Of a stretch of DNA of 64,000 nt, positions 53,837-64,000 are shown piece after piece. The stretch's first letter is position 1, and each line of letters opens with the position of its first letter. Origin of the DNA: Datura wrightii (taxonomy: Eukaryota; Streptophyta; Magnoliopsida; Solanales; Solanaceae); NCBI GenBank assembly GCA_035772735.1, contig JASDFA010000003.1, positions 158,651,001 through 158,715,000 of the forward strand, read 5' to 3'. The translations under genes and the position numbers were made by a program. The notes under the pieces were generated by a model. The model was not told where the DNA came from. It did no database searches and saw only the letters and a list, made by a program, of their open reading frames with translations.

Positions 53837-54694
53837 TAGGAGTGTACGAAGAAAATGTATCAATCGCCAAATCGATAATTCGAGCCAAACGAAAAAAGAA
53901 AGACTAGTGAATTGATTTGATGTTGAAAAAAAAATCGATCATAATTGGTTTGATTTTGTTTGATTTTAACTAAAAAAAAATCAAATCGAACTAAACCAAC
54001 CCAACATTACATGTATATAATTTTATAAATATCTTATGTAATTTATAAATACTTCTTAAACTTTTTCGTAATTTTTGTTGTTTAACATATTATTTCAAGT
54101 TTGGACTTAGAATAATGATCCAATAAATTTTACAGCTCATAAATGCATGTTATTAATTCAAGTAAAGCACAAACAATAATCAAATCAATACTAATGCTAA
54201 TAAAAGAAATTATTTCAACACTAGAAATGACAATAATATTATATATCTATTTTTAATTTTACATTATTAGTTTACATTGTGAAAACAAATTACTTAATTC
54301 TTTTTCTTTAATATTAGTTATGTAATATTTATATTAGTCGTACTTAGTATGGCATGATTTAGTACTTTTAGAATATGATCATTTTTATTATGTCTTATTA
54401 ATTAATATTATTTATTTTATGCAGTTTCATTATTTTTGTTGTTGAATATTTTAGTACAATGATATCGTCCATCTCATATTTTGTGTTATTTTCTTAGTAA
54501 GAAACATCTTAGATAGTTGTATCTTACTAGAATTAAAGCAATATTCAAATACAAGTTATATGTTTTGTATGAAAACTTTATACAAAATAAATAAATAAAT
54601 AACGCCAAAAATCCAAAAAAAAATCCAAGATGATTTATAAATTTAAGAATCTGATATAATTAATTTAATTTGATTCAAATTATGTACACCTCTA
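53837..54694. mobile_element. Non-autonomous hAT element (858 bp)
   Basis: The ends TAGGAGTGTAC and, reversed, TAGAGGTGTAC are inverted repeats. The 8-bp flanks GATTAGGC (53,829-53,836) and AATTAGGC (54,695-54,702) differ at one base, which fits the 8-bp duplication of hAT transposons. The interior is AT-rich, with AATCGAT/GGTTTGATTTTG words and no transposase. Confidence 0.85.
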
Positions 54695-54702
54695 AATTAG
54701 GC

Positions 54703-55143
54703 ATAAAAAAATTCTAGGTCATAACATGTATTTGCCTATAAAAATTCTATAACCATAATATTTATGTAATTATAAAAAAATTATTACAAATATAAAGTTA
54801 ATTTCTCTAAATTTAAAAATATATTATTATTTTATATAAATTAAAAAAATATGTCACATGAATCAAAACGACGGAGAGGGAGTTCATGGTTAGACATAAT
54901 TTTTGCTTCCTACGTTACCTAACATACAAAAGGTCACCTAAGACATTGCACTTGCAATTTGTTGCATACTTTACTTTATTTCTTGCCTCTTTTTCAATCT
55001 TTGACACAAACACCCTCAAAAGTTCACATCCTTTAAAGAAAACCCCCACCCCACCCCCTCAACACACACACATACACACAAACCTCACTACCCTGTTTTC
55101 ATCTCCTCCACATCCTTTCTTCTTCCTACTCAAAAAACAAAAA
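54703..55143. promoter_or_regulatory. Upstream region of the proline-rich protein gene
   Basis: AT-rich promoter region. From about 55,040 a CCCCACCCCACCCCCTCAAC and ACACACACATACACACA stretch probably forms the leader, a pyrimidine/C-rich 5' untranslated region. No unambiguous TATA box was identified. Confidence 0.4.
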
Positions 55144-55578
55144 ATGTTCACTAAATTTCTCTCAGTACTCCTACTATTGATCTTCTCACTATTTCTCAAC
55201 TTCATGGCAAGAAGTACCTCCGGGCAAGAGTGTCCCTATCCATGTTACCCCCCACCGACCGGCCCCGGAAACAACCCTCCGGTGGCTATAACTCCACCAT
55301 CTCCACCACAAGAGTCTTATTATAATAATTATCCACCTCCAACAGGAGGTGGTGGTGGTTATAATAATTTGCCATATTATAACCCTCCACCAAATGGCTT
55401 TGTAAATGGTTTGGTACCTCCACCTCCTGATCCAATCTTGCCTTGGTGGCCATATCGTTATAGAAATCGTCCTGATCAATTCTCTTCATCTCTTTCAATT
55501 CAAGAATCGACAACAGCCATGATGATCACTATTATTGTTCCACTCCTTTCCATGTTTTTCACTTTGCTTTTCCATTAA
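55144..55578 (+). CDS. Small secreted proline-rich, probably GPI-anchored cell-wall protein
   Basis: 144 codons from ATG 55,144. The frame is open further upstream to 54,886, but the internal Met is preferred because it opens a signal peptide (MFTKFLSVLLLLIFSLFLNF, then a cleavage region near STSG) and the upstream part is C-rich leader sequence. The mature part starts with a short Cys-containing segment (ECPYPCYPPP), followed by Pro/Gly/Tyr-rich repeats (PPPTGPGNNPP, NNYPPPTGGGGGYNN, YYNPPPNGF, VPPPPDP). A hydrophobic tail at the very C-terminus (MMITIIVPLLSMFFTLLFH) after a Ser-rich stretch fits a GPI-attachment signal. It resembles extensin-like or hydroxyproline-rich short proteins of the plant cell surface. 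A role in the wall is inferred from composition. No intron is evident. Confidence 0.8.
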   Translation: MFTKFLSVLLLLIFSLFLNFMARSTSGQECPYPCYPPPTGPGNNPPVAITPPSPPQESYYNNYPPPTGGGGGYNNLPYYNPPPNGFVNGLVPPPPDPILPWWPYRYRNRPDQFSSSLSIQESTTAMMITIIVPLLSMFFTLLFH

Positions 55579-56356
55579 ATTTGCTTTTTTGTTGTAAATT
55601 TTTTTCGTAAGGGTGGTATTCCAATTATGTTACGTGTATTTCAATTATTTCATTCTATACTTATATTTATAGAATATTTCTATCTATCTAAGATTAAACG
55701 GATCGAAACAAACCTATCTGTCTTTTTTATGTTAAATACGAGGAAATGTCAAATATCAAGGTTAAATTTGGAATTATCATGGCAAAAGTTTACTCTTTTG
55801 AGGATGTTTATATCAACCAACTAATAATGCCACATATTAATCAATTTTTTTGGGGGGGGAGGGGGGGGGAGGTCCTGTTTCTCTATCTATGGGAATAGGA
55901 GTTTCAGTTTCTTGATTTCGCAGAAAAAGGGGACAAAAATCGGTGATGAAGTAGTAAAAAAGATATGGATGATGATGATAAATGTCTTCAATTGTCTTGG
56001 GTTTTACGTCATGTAATTTGGATGTTTCTATATTTCTTTTTCTTGATTTAAAATTGCATCATCTGATTTGGATGATTTGTATATCACATATAAATATGTG
56101 AAAAGTACGTAGTTACACACAAACACTTCTTAGTGATAAGGTTAAAAGATGAGGCCTCTAACCATATAATTGGACCTCTTCGTTTTGCTACTTCTCTATT
56201 TTGTTTTTATTAGTTGATCGCGGTGGCGTTCAATTACTACAACAAGTCTTTCTTATCACTCTAAAAAATAATAAATAAGTATATTATTGATCTTTTTAAT
56301 AAAATAAATATTGAAAAATTAATTTCAAAATATATAATTCGTTTAAATTTAAATAA

Positions 56357-56391
<35 letters not shown>

Positions 56392-57187
56392 AGTTATTAT
56401 ATATATATATATAATAAAAAATTATTAAATAATTAAATAAATTATAAAAAATCAAATAAAAATATTATAACTTAATAAGAATTGGATGAATTGAACTATG
56501 ACCTATTATTTAACTCATTTTAATTTAATTATTTTAATTTAAATAATTTTATTTTGTTCATTTATTAACCCATTTTATTTTGACCTATTCAAAATTTTTT
56601 TCAACCCCTCTATTTAACACCCTAGGGGCAGGTTGGACTGCTCTTTTCTTTTATCTTTGTAGATGCTAATGTCATTGTAGCAACAAGGTAGCAAATTATG
56701 AGCAACCCATTTTGGTGGCCCTTAGAAGAGAGTGATACATGTCATTTATGTCCAATAAATAACTTAATTGAGGTGTTCAAAAGTCTCAGGTCTCAATCAC
56801 ATAAAGGATTTTTGGCCTTTAATTAAGCACTCTTAATATTAACAACAATTAATGTTAATATCAATTTATGGCATCAATATTGGTTAAATAATCTCTTATT
56901 ATAGAATCCATATGACTAATATATGAGTATTCAAACAAGAGACTGGCTGAGAGAGACCAGAGACCAACCCAGCAGTAGTGGTCCAATTTTGACATAAATA
57001 ACATTTTATTATTAAAAGAAAAGTTTTTCTTTCCTTTTCTGCAGTGTTAAAAAAAAAAAGTTTTTTTTATGCATGGGGATGGGTAAGTTATTGGTGAATT
57101 GACAAAATTGCCACTTAACCCAGATAAATTTGCTAATATTGTAGTACTATTTTTAGTGGCTTGCAGTTTTCCTTTGACTTTCGTTTT
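55579..57187. other. Intergenic with microsatellites
   Basis: A G-run tract (T6 then G8-A-G9-A-G2) lies at 55,845-55,872. An AT-dinucleotide microsatellite lies at about 56,360-56,390 with a second AT run at 56,398-56,413. The sequence TTTAACACCCTAGGGGCAGG near 56,612 resembles a hAT end without a found partner. No gene is seen. Confidence 0.5.
56360..56413. repeat. (TA)n microsatellite
   Basis: About 14 TA units are followed by AATAAGTTATTA and a second run of about seven AT units. Likely length-variable between plants. Confidence 0.9.
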
Positions 57188-57595
57188 ATAATCACTTTAG
57201 AAGGTCGAAGTAGACGGATACCTGATTTTGACACCGATATTTAAATATATGGCGTATAAGTTTTATATGATTGAAGTTCAAGCACATATGACTAAAGTTT
57301 AATCGTTTTTATCTGAATTTTAGTTATATATGTCTGAAGTTCAATTATATGTGATTGAAGTTCAGTTATTTTTGTCTGATTTGATCCATTTTACTTCAAA
57401 GTCCATGCACATATGATTGAAGTTCAAATAAAAATAACTGAATTTCAGTAATATATGGCTGAAATATAAATAAAAAATGACCGAAGTCCAATTATTATAT
57501 GAACTTGATTAGTGATATGTAACTTCAGACATATTATCTGAATAGTTTGATTTTGCCGAGCCTAACTTCAGGTACCTTATATCTAAAGTGGTTAT
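57188..57595. mobile_element. Candidate miniature element with internal TGAAGTTCA repeats
   Basis: The ends ATAATCACTTTAGA and, reversed, ATAACCACTTTAGA are inverted repeats with one difference. The interior has many spaced copies of a TGATTGAAGTTCA / CTGAATTTCAG-type word (for example near 57,275, 57,350, 57,415 and 57,435). No target duplication can be fixed. Confidence 0.55.
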
Positions 57596-59653
57596 ATGTA
57601 TAAAATTAAATAAAAATACAAATTAAAAAGTGATTTATTATTACAATTTGAAACAAACAATGCTACAAAACAAACATTTGCGAGAGTAACTCAAGAATTA
57701 CTTATTATTAATCCTCCTCCTTCGATGACTTGTTCAATCCCTCCTTCTGCTTCTCTTATCTGGAATTTAAAATTATCAAATATTTTTCATAATTTTGCAT
57801 TAGTTTTATTTCACTTTGCATGAAATAATAAGTTAATGACGACTGAAAGCTTGAAAGTAGTATATTATTGAAAAATCTTAAAAAATAATTGAAAATGTCA
57901 GATTTTTGACCTTCACAAGACCATACTGCAAATAAAACATTTCAAGTTTGTCAAACTTCAAATGCAAATTTCACAACTTTCAATCGTGAATGTCCGATAT
58001 TATGCCCGAAGCAAGTAAATTTTAAAAAATAAAAATAAAAAAATTAACTTTGAATATGAATTAAATTGCGGCTCCAAAAGCGTGAATTTGTGCACTTCTA
58101 CCTTGACGATAGTAACGAATTTTGTTTGTTGGTCTAATACAAATGTAGGCCCAAAAAGTTGGACCCATTTAAAAGGTTCAAACGGGTCAGCTCCATGATT
58201 TGTTACTGTAGCCCAATCCATGAGTATGGATATTTAAAAGACAAAATTATTTCTAGTTTGCAATTTGCAATAACACTCAATTCAAATAAATAATAATTTT
58301 ATAAAATTTGATTTTTGAATTCAAATCTTTAAATTTTCTTAGTGGATAATAATGGAGCTTTTTGGACTTTAAAGCTTTGATTGTGTTTGATGAAAGAATG
58401 AGAGAAAATGAAAACGATTAGAGCCTAAAACAGGAAAGATTGAATCCTAATCCCTTACTTTTTTTAATTTTTTAAATTATGGTTAATATAGTTTTAATAA
58501 GTTTATTTCTTACAAAATAATATATGTGAAAATCGAGTAAGTTAGACTTACATATACATTTTCAAATCTCGATTTAAAATTTATAATGTCTAGATTTTGA
58601 ATCTTTTATTATATATTATCAAGGGCGGCTTTAAAATGAGTTAAATGAAGTATTTGTGTCAGCCCCCAAATATTGAAGGTCTAAAAAATAAGAAGTATAT
58701 ATAATATATAATTTATGTAATTATTAATTAAAGATCAAATTTTAATTATTTCTAGTTTAATTATTAGTTCATTCATTAAATTAAATAGTATATTTATTTT
58801 CTCATCAGTTTTATTTTTTCTTCCTTTATGTATAGTCTTTTCTTTTCATGTTTATGGCGATTTCACTTTTTAATTCAACTCAATTTCTTTAAATTAGTTT
58901 TTTATTCTTGTCATAATTGTTTGATCCATAAATTAGAAAACAAGTTCTTATGTCTTATCTATTTTCAAGATTCAATATTCAATGAATAATGGGCTCATTT
59001 CTTTTACTTGTTTTCACTTAAATATTATATTTTTGTATAAAAAAGAATAGTCCTACTTTTTTATTTTAATTGTTAGGATAAAATTTGCATATCTATTAAG
59101 AAAAAATTAATAAAGATGGTAAATTTAACTAATATAACTCTATTAATTTTTTGAAAACATACAATAATAATTCTTTTCACATTTTAGAATGACTTTAATA
59201 CAAAGTGTATAATTGAAAAAATATGATCAATTATCTCTTGATTTTTGAAACTAGCAAATATTTTGAAACAACTATTTTTTTTATACCTAACAATTAAAAT
59301 GAAAGGATGAGAGTATTAATTTTGTACTGTGAGTCTAATTCATACATTAAATTTATATTTTCACCACAAGATTAAAGCTTACGTGGGCTTATTTTGTGTC
59401 TCCTTATCCTATGAAATTTAAGGGACTTTATTGTGTCTCATTATATCCTCTGTCTTTAAGCCCAAGTCAACTATTGCTGTGTGTAACTTCTATTTCCAGA
59501 CACAATTTTGGCAGGAAATTGCATCTACTGTTTTAAGTGTTTGATTTTAAACTTTTGTATTCATTTATTAAATTTTAAAAAATAATTTTAATTTGAAAAT
59601 ATTAGCTGAAAAGTATTTATGTTACTTATTAAATATAAGTTTTAGTTTTTTGT
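57596..59653. other. AT-rich intergenic stretch
   Basis: No gene is seen. A CAAGGGCGGCTTTAAAATGAG phrase near 58,620 (in part) resembles the end of a non-autonomous DNA element. A 73-codon minus-strand frame at 58,000-58,221 has no recognised homology and is not called. Confidence 0.4.
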
Positions 59654-59839
59654 CTATAAAGTAGAATTTGTGATCAAATAAATAGGTTTACTATTTTGAA
59701 ATATTTTAAACGTCTATCTTATAGATAAAAGTTAGAACTTATACTTAACGGCAGCATAACTAAGTTCTAACTTTCGCCTACAAGGCAAAATTTATAGTCA
59801 ATTCATCAGGTTTACTATTATAAAATATTCTAAACTTCT
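59654..59839. repeat. Imperfect tandem duplication at the solo-LTR target
   Basis: Two related 62-bp segments (59,654-59,715 and 59,777-59,838) share CTATAAAGTAGAATTTGTGA / CTACAAGGCAAAATTTATAG-type text and the ending GGTTTACTATT...AATATTTTAAAC-TCT. The second copy ends at the insertion site of the LTR. Confidence 0.75.
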
Positions 59840-62800
59840 TGTCACGCCCCACCTTGGGAGGCACGACTGACACCTAGTGCCACACTGGGATCTGAACTGG
59901 CCTGGCTGGGCTTAGGCACCTCTGGTGCCTACCAGTAACTCAAATTCAAGAAAACAAACTGCTATATCTTGGTTGTAAACACAGCCTCAGGACGACAAGG
60001 CCACCTGTAAGAGAAACCAGCTAATCAACAACAAGGTAATAGAGGGATCTTACACAGGCCGACAAGACCACCATGTTGTCTAGTTATAACAGAAATAAAA
60101 ACAGGTAGTTACACTGGGCCCCACACAGCCAACACGTAAAATAAGACATAACATAGGACCCACACGGCTAACAACAACCAACTAACTGACGACTGTAGTC
60201 TGCAAGCCTCTAAAAATACAGATAGTGGTCGGCACAGGGCCCCGGCCTACCCAAATATAATACAAATAAAAGATGGTAACATTTACGACTTGGCAACTCC
60301 GAATTAAAGGAGCTGATCAAACTGCTGACTCTGAACAGCTGCTACTAAAGATCCTGAACTCTGTCTGTCTAAACCTGAAAGCAAGTAATGCAGCGCCCCA
60401 TAGTTGGGCGTCAGTACAATATATACTGAATATGTAAGGCAGTAATAAAAAGTTTGAGAAGAAGCTGTTAAAGACTGAAAGTAAGTAGAAAGAAGGAGCG
60501 GAAGAATTAACCTGTAATCTTGCGTATTCATAACCTGCACCTAGCAAAACACTTACACGTATATGAGCTAAGGCTGTGCAATTACATATTCATAAATTGT
60601 GACTAGCAGGCAAGAATATAAACAAGAACCTAACCTGGCCCCCATAATCCTGGAAGGTACAAGCAATACAGAAATAACCTACCAGGACCCCCATAAGCCC
60701 TGAAAAGTATACTTCAATCTATATACCCCTATCCAGGTTCCTACGACTCTATTGACGCTATAGCCAACCTACCTGTCTCCTGGGTCTGCAACTGAACCCG
60801 CTTGGCTCCTGATCTGTAGCTGTGTCTGAGTCCGGTGGACTCCTGATAACTGCATCCTGGGCACCAGGCTCGACGAGGGTCAGTGATGCCGATACGGCAT
60901 AAAAATAATAGTCTAGCCATGGCATGGACTGTAATATGGCCCTTGGGCCTCCACATAGTCCCTTGGGACAACATCTAGCTCCTTGGAGCGATCTATATAG
61001 CCCCGTAGGCAATAACATCATCATACAAATCCTTTGAGCGATCAATAGCCCCGTAGGCAACGACACAGCTAGTAACCCTGAAGTTGGTCAACGGAAGGCT
61101 ATCCTAGATGGGGTTAGTCCCAACCCATATACTGCACTATAATCTCAAACTAGCCACTCAAAAGGCATATTTGGCTCTTAATACTTAACGCAACCGCTTC
61201 GCCCTTAGAATAGTCTGTAAAGCTGCTAATAGGCACATCTCGTGCGCCTATTTCTGGTCAGACGATCCTGATAGTGATCATAATCTCTAACGGTCTGGAT
61301 TGAGTAGGGCGAGAGCTAGAGTGGCCTAATAATACTCTAAAAGTCATGCTAGGACAGTGGTAGCTCATAAGCGAATCGTACTATCGCGAATGGTCAACTG
61401 TCTAATTCCATTACTCAGGACAACTGTAGGGCTGCCACTTAGTCGGACATGCTCCTAAGCAGTGAGCCCCTAACCTTTCACAGACAGCCTACTATAATTC
61501 TTAGCCCGAAGGTAGTACTGCACTAACCTGGTTCTATTTCCTGAGACTTTACCTTGCTCGGTTCAGATTCCCTATGTCTTTGTTGGAGGATTCCTAACTT
61601 CGTAGGTAAGTCTATCTGGATGCAGCTAGTCATGGCAACCTGTACCTAAGTATCTTATAAGAACAGACTGGGCGTTGGCCTGCATTCAAATACTGATAAG
61701 GTTTCCTCTATAGGGTACCCTCGGGTCTATCTGACCTGAACGACTGGGGTGGCTTCCTGAGAGACCGATACGACATGCACTAAGTCAACTGAAATTAACA
61801 GTCACTGACAGTAGCTAATTATATGGCAGGTTGACCCTCAACCCACTAGGCAACTCTGGTGCCACTGACTCTGGGGTAAGACCATTCTATCCAAATTTTG
61901 GCCCTGTAGGCGTCAAAGTATGCCAATGGCCTCCGGGTGAGTTTTACTAACAATACAGGCGCCAAACTAGTAGTTATAATGCCTAGCTACGCCTATGTTG
62001 TTCAACTTACTGACTCGGGCCAAATAACTATCCACGAGCTTCTAAGGTCTAGGCCTAACAATAAAATAATCCAATTCTACTAACACAATGAACTGAAGAA
62101 CAAAAGAGTTCCTATGATGCTTCTAGCGTGTGTCACACTTAATAGGTTCTTTTCCAATAAAGGATACTGCGATATAATCTTTATACGTTTTCTAGCAGCT
62201 AACCACAATATATGTAACCGTAATTTACTGATAACAGCTAATCACGACATACCTGATCCTTATATACTAGCAGCAGCTAATTACAACATATAGGGTCATT
62301 ATCTATGTTTAAAACATAGGTCGTTTCACTGTACGATGAGAGTAACTTGCCGAAGGAATAAGCCTTAACATACCTCGAATGTCGATTTTCATTTAGCTAG
62401 CGAGTCTCAACTTGTAAACAGTAGTTCCACCCAACTGCAATCCTAATGTTGAGAGAATAGGGCTAATTTCAATACTAAACTCGACAAATATCGATAACTT
62501 TCGATAGTAGAATTAACTATAATCCAACTTCGAATAACTCAACCGAAAATCTATAATTTTCCGAGAGTTCAGAAGAGAGAAATGCTTACCTAATGCCTTT
62601 GGTCGAATAGGAATCAATTTGGAGCAATTCTGACAACTTTTACTCGGCGGAGTTCTAATTTGCCGAGAGAATTTTTGAGAAATAACTCCGTAGTAATGCT
62701 TCTCATAGGCTTAGAACTTGTTGCTCGAAGTTAATTTGAGATTGGACGGCGTTTGGTAACATAATCGAATGAAAATTTGATAAACTCTTCGTGTTCTCTC

Positions 62801-63133
62801 TAACTTGGTCGAAGTATCACTTGGAAAATAATTAAAATTGAATAAGGGGCCTATATATATACTGAAGGCCGGTGGGGGGGTCGGGGGTGGGGGGAGAGGG
62901 GGGTGGGGGGGCGCCAGCATGCCCCCCGCCGCGCCTCCTATCTCGCCCCTGTGCCTAGTGCGCCGCGCAGGCCAATGCACTGCCGGCTGGCGCGTCGCGG
63001 TGGCCCCTCGCGGCCTAGCCTAGCCTCGCCCGGCCCTGCTTCCGAGGCTTATTCCATACGCGTTAATCTCTTCTTACTCGTCACAAATCCACGCGTACAC
63101 CTACTAACCGATAGCATTTTACGGGGTGTAACA
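59840..63133 (-). repeat. Solo LTR of the A/C gypsy family (3,294 bp)
   Basis: It starts TGTCACGCCCC and ends GGGGTGTAACA on the plus strand, and is collinear with the LTRs of C (reversed) and A. It is flanked by a perfect 5-bp duplication CTTCT (59,835-59,839 and 63,134-63,138). No primer site, polypurine tract or internal region is present. It is therefore a complete insertion whose interior was lost by LTR-LTR recombination. A TATA run lies at 62,852-62,861 (minus), with a G-run tract (62,871-62,911) and a GC-rich block (62,912-63,030) directly upstream. Confidence 0.95.
62871..62911 (+). other. G-run tract next to the LTR TATA box
   Basis: Seven or more runs of three or more G within 41 bases (GGTGGGGGGG, TCGGGGGTGG, GGGGAGAGGG, GGGTGGGGGG) could form G-quadruplexes on the plus strand. 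On the transcribed orientation of the LTR it lies immediately upstream of the TATA run. Confidence 0.7.
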
Positions 63134-63138
63134 CTTCT

Positions 63139-64000
63139 ACCTTGTAAACAAAACTAATTTATGTTCCCAGCTTATGTTGGATTGACAATAAAAACTTTAC
63201 CGAACAAATTTTCTAAAACGAAGGCTATTTGCTTAAAAAGTTATTAAACGAAAACAAAAAATAAAGGCCACTTGTAAACTTAACCCCAACTTTCAAAGAT
63301 TATAAGCCACAATTTTGCACGTCTAGAAAGCAATTATATTTCACATTCAAAATTTATTCTAGGCAGATTGCTATAACAGATATCACTTTATTGCAGAATG
63401 AGAAACTCCGCCGTAGAATTCTAAGTCCAAATAAAGGAGGAGAATTATAATAGATTCACGATAGCTAAGTTAACTGCCATAAATCTAATTAATACCGAAG
63501 ATGTTGCGATGTGTTTACCAAGCACGCACGCGTGGGGGCATAAACATAAAATACAATGGATGAAGCGCTGAAAAATGATTCATAAAGTTGTCGTTGCTTT
63601 TTTGAAATTGAGATAATGTTGATTAATTGATAAGGTGGGAAGCTAATAGAAATTGTTAACCTTATATATGGATTTTTTTAATTATTATTTTGTTAGAGGA
63701 GTTTATGAACAATAAGGGAAGGGAAAGTTTGAAGAGGCTTGTATTTGATGTGATTAGATACTTGTCATTAACATAATAATTATATATAAATGAAGGCGAT
63801 AAAGTAAAATATAGTTGAAAGACGAAAGTTAGGAGAACAAATTGAATTAAATACTCCAATAATTTTAACCGTAAATGATGAATATTAGGTGTTGTGCGTA
63901 TCAACTCATGCAGTGTTGTAGCGAATACGTTATGTATGTCGAAAAAACAATAGGAACATTAGTTGTGTTGTGAGATGAACTACAACTCCTTTATCTACAT
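63139..64000. other. Intergenic, no gene seen
   Basis: AT-rich DNA that resumes after the solo-LTR target duplication. No domain, terminal repeat or RNA gene could be supported. Confidence 0.4.

Noticed and set aside
54886..55143. Extended N-terminus of the proline-rich protein from ATG 54,886
   Set aside because: The extra 86 residues have no signal or domain and are encoded by C/A-rich leader-like sequence; starting at 55,144 gives a clear signal peptide.
55189..55513. Trp/Ile-rich and Asn/His-rich minus-strand frames
   Set aside because: They are reverse-strand shadows of the proline-rich gene.
58000..58221. 73-codon minus-strand frame (MDWATVTNHGADPFEPFKW...)
   Set aside because: The N-terminal part looks protein-like but I recognise no family, the C-terminal part is low-complexity, and no splice partner or promoter could be supported.

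Overview
The window is plant nuclear DNA, AT-rich and dominated by transposons. It most likely comes from the nightshade family (Solanaceae). The reasons are the LTR-retrotransposon types (LTRs beginning TGTTACACCCC or TGTAATACCCC, initiator-Met-tRNA primer sites), the density of hAT, PIF/Harbinger and Stowaway miniature elements, and the wording of the major-latex-protein and histone-H1-like genes. This is recognition from the sequence only, and the genus is not resolved.

1-31,960 is a nest of transposons. A Ty3/gypsy element A (minus strand) runs from its partial 3' LTR (1-768) through pol and the 3' half of gag (to 4,971), and resumes as the 5' half of gag and leader at 25,949-26,980. Its gag is split by a second gypsy element B (minus strand, 4,972-25,948). 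The left LTR of B is split in turn by a third element C (plus strand, 6,110-17,479, perfect 5-bp target duplication ATAAA). C appears to carry a solo LTR E (about 11,972-14,699) just after its pol remnant. The truncated 5' end of A is followed by a 3.5-kb hAT transposon (26,981-30,492) that holds a 1-kb long-inverted-repeat element, and then by a dead RTE-type LINE (about 30,501-31,960).

32,262-35,056 is a two-exon gene for a 475-residue protein with a linker-histone H1/H5 winged-helix domain and a charged, internally repeated tail. 35,600-44,400 holds miniature elements, a 941-bp element with a 9-bp target duplication and tRNA-like modules, a decayed gypsy pol fragment (38,935-40,740) and a GTGGTG-rich element.

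44,602-45,761 is a two-exon major latex protein (Bet v 1 superfamily) gene with an apparent 1-bp frameshift in a run of eight A. A second copy of the locus lies at about 49,183-51,240. Only its last codons and 3' flank survive; a copia fragment replaces its front, and a short non-autonomous copia-like LTR element (49,312-50,633) sits in its 3' flank. 55,144-55,578 encodes a small secreted proline-rich, probably GPI-anchored, cell-wall-type protein. 59,840-63,133 is a solo LTR of the same family as A and C, with a perfect CTTCT target duplication.

Only three host genes are supported (H1-like, MLP, proline-rich protein) and they share no evident pathway. No CRISPR array, rRNA, canonical tRNA gene or bacterial-type operon was seen. 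The main biological story is the layered history of transposon insertion, LTR recombination and local duplication.
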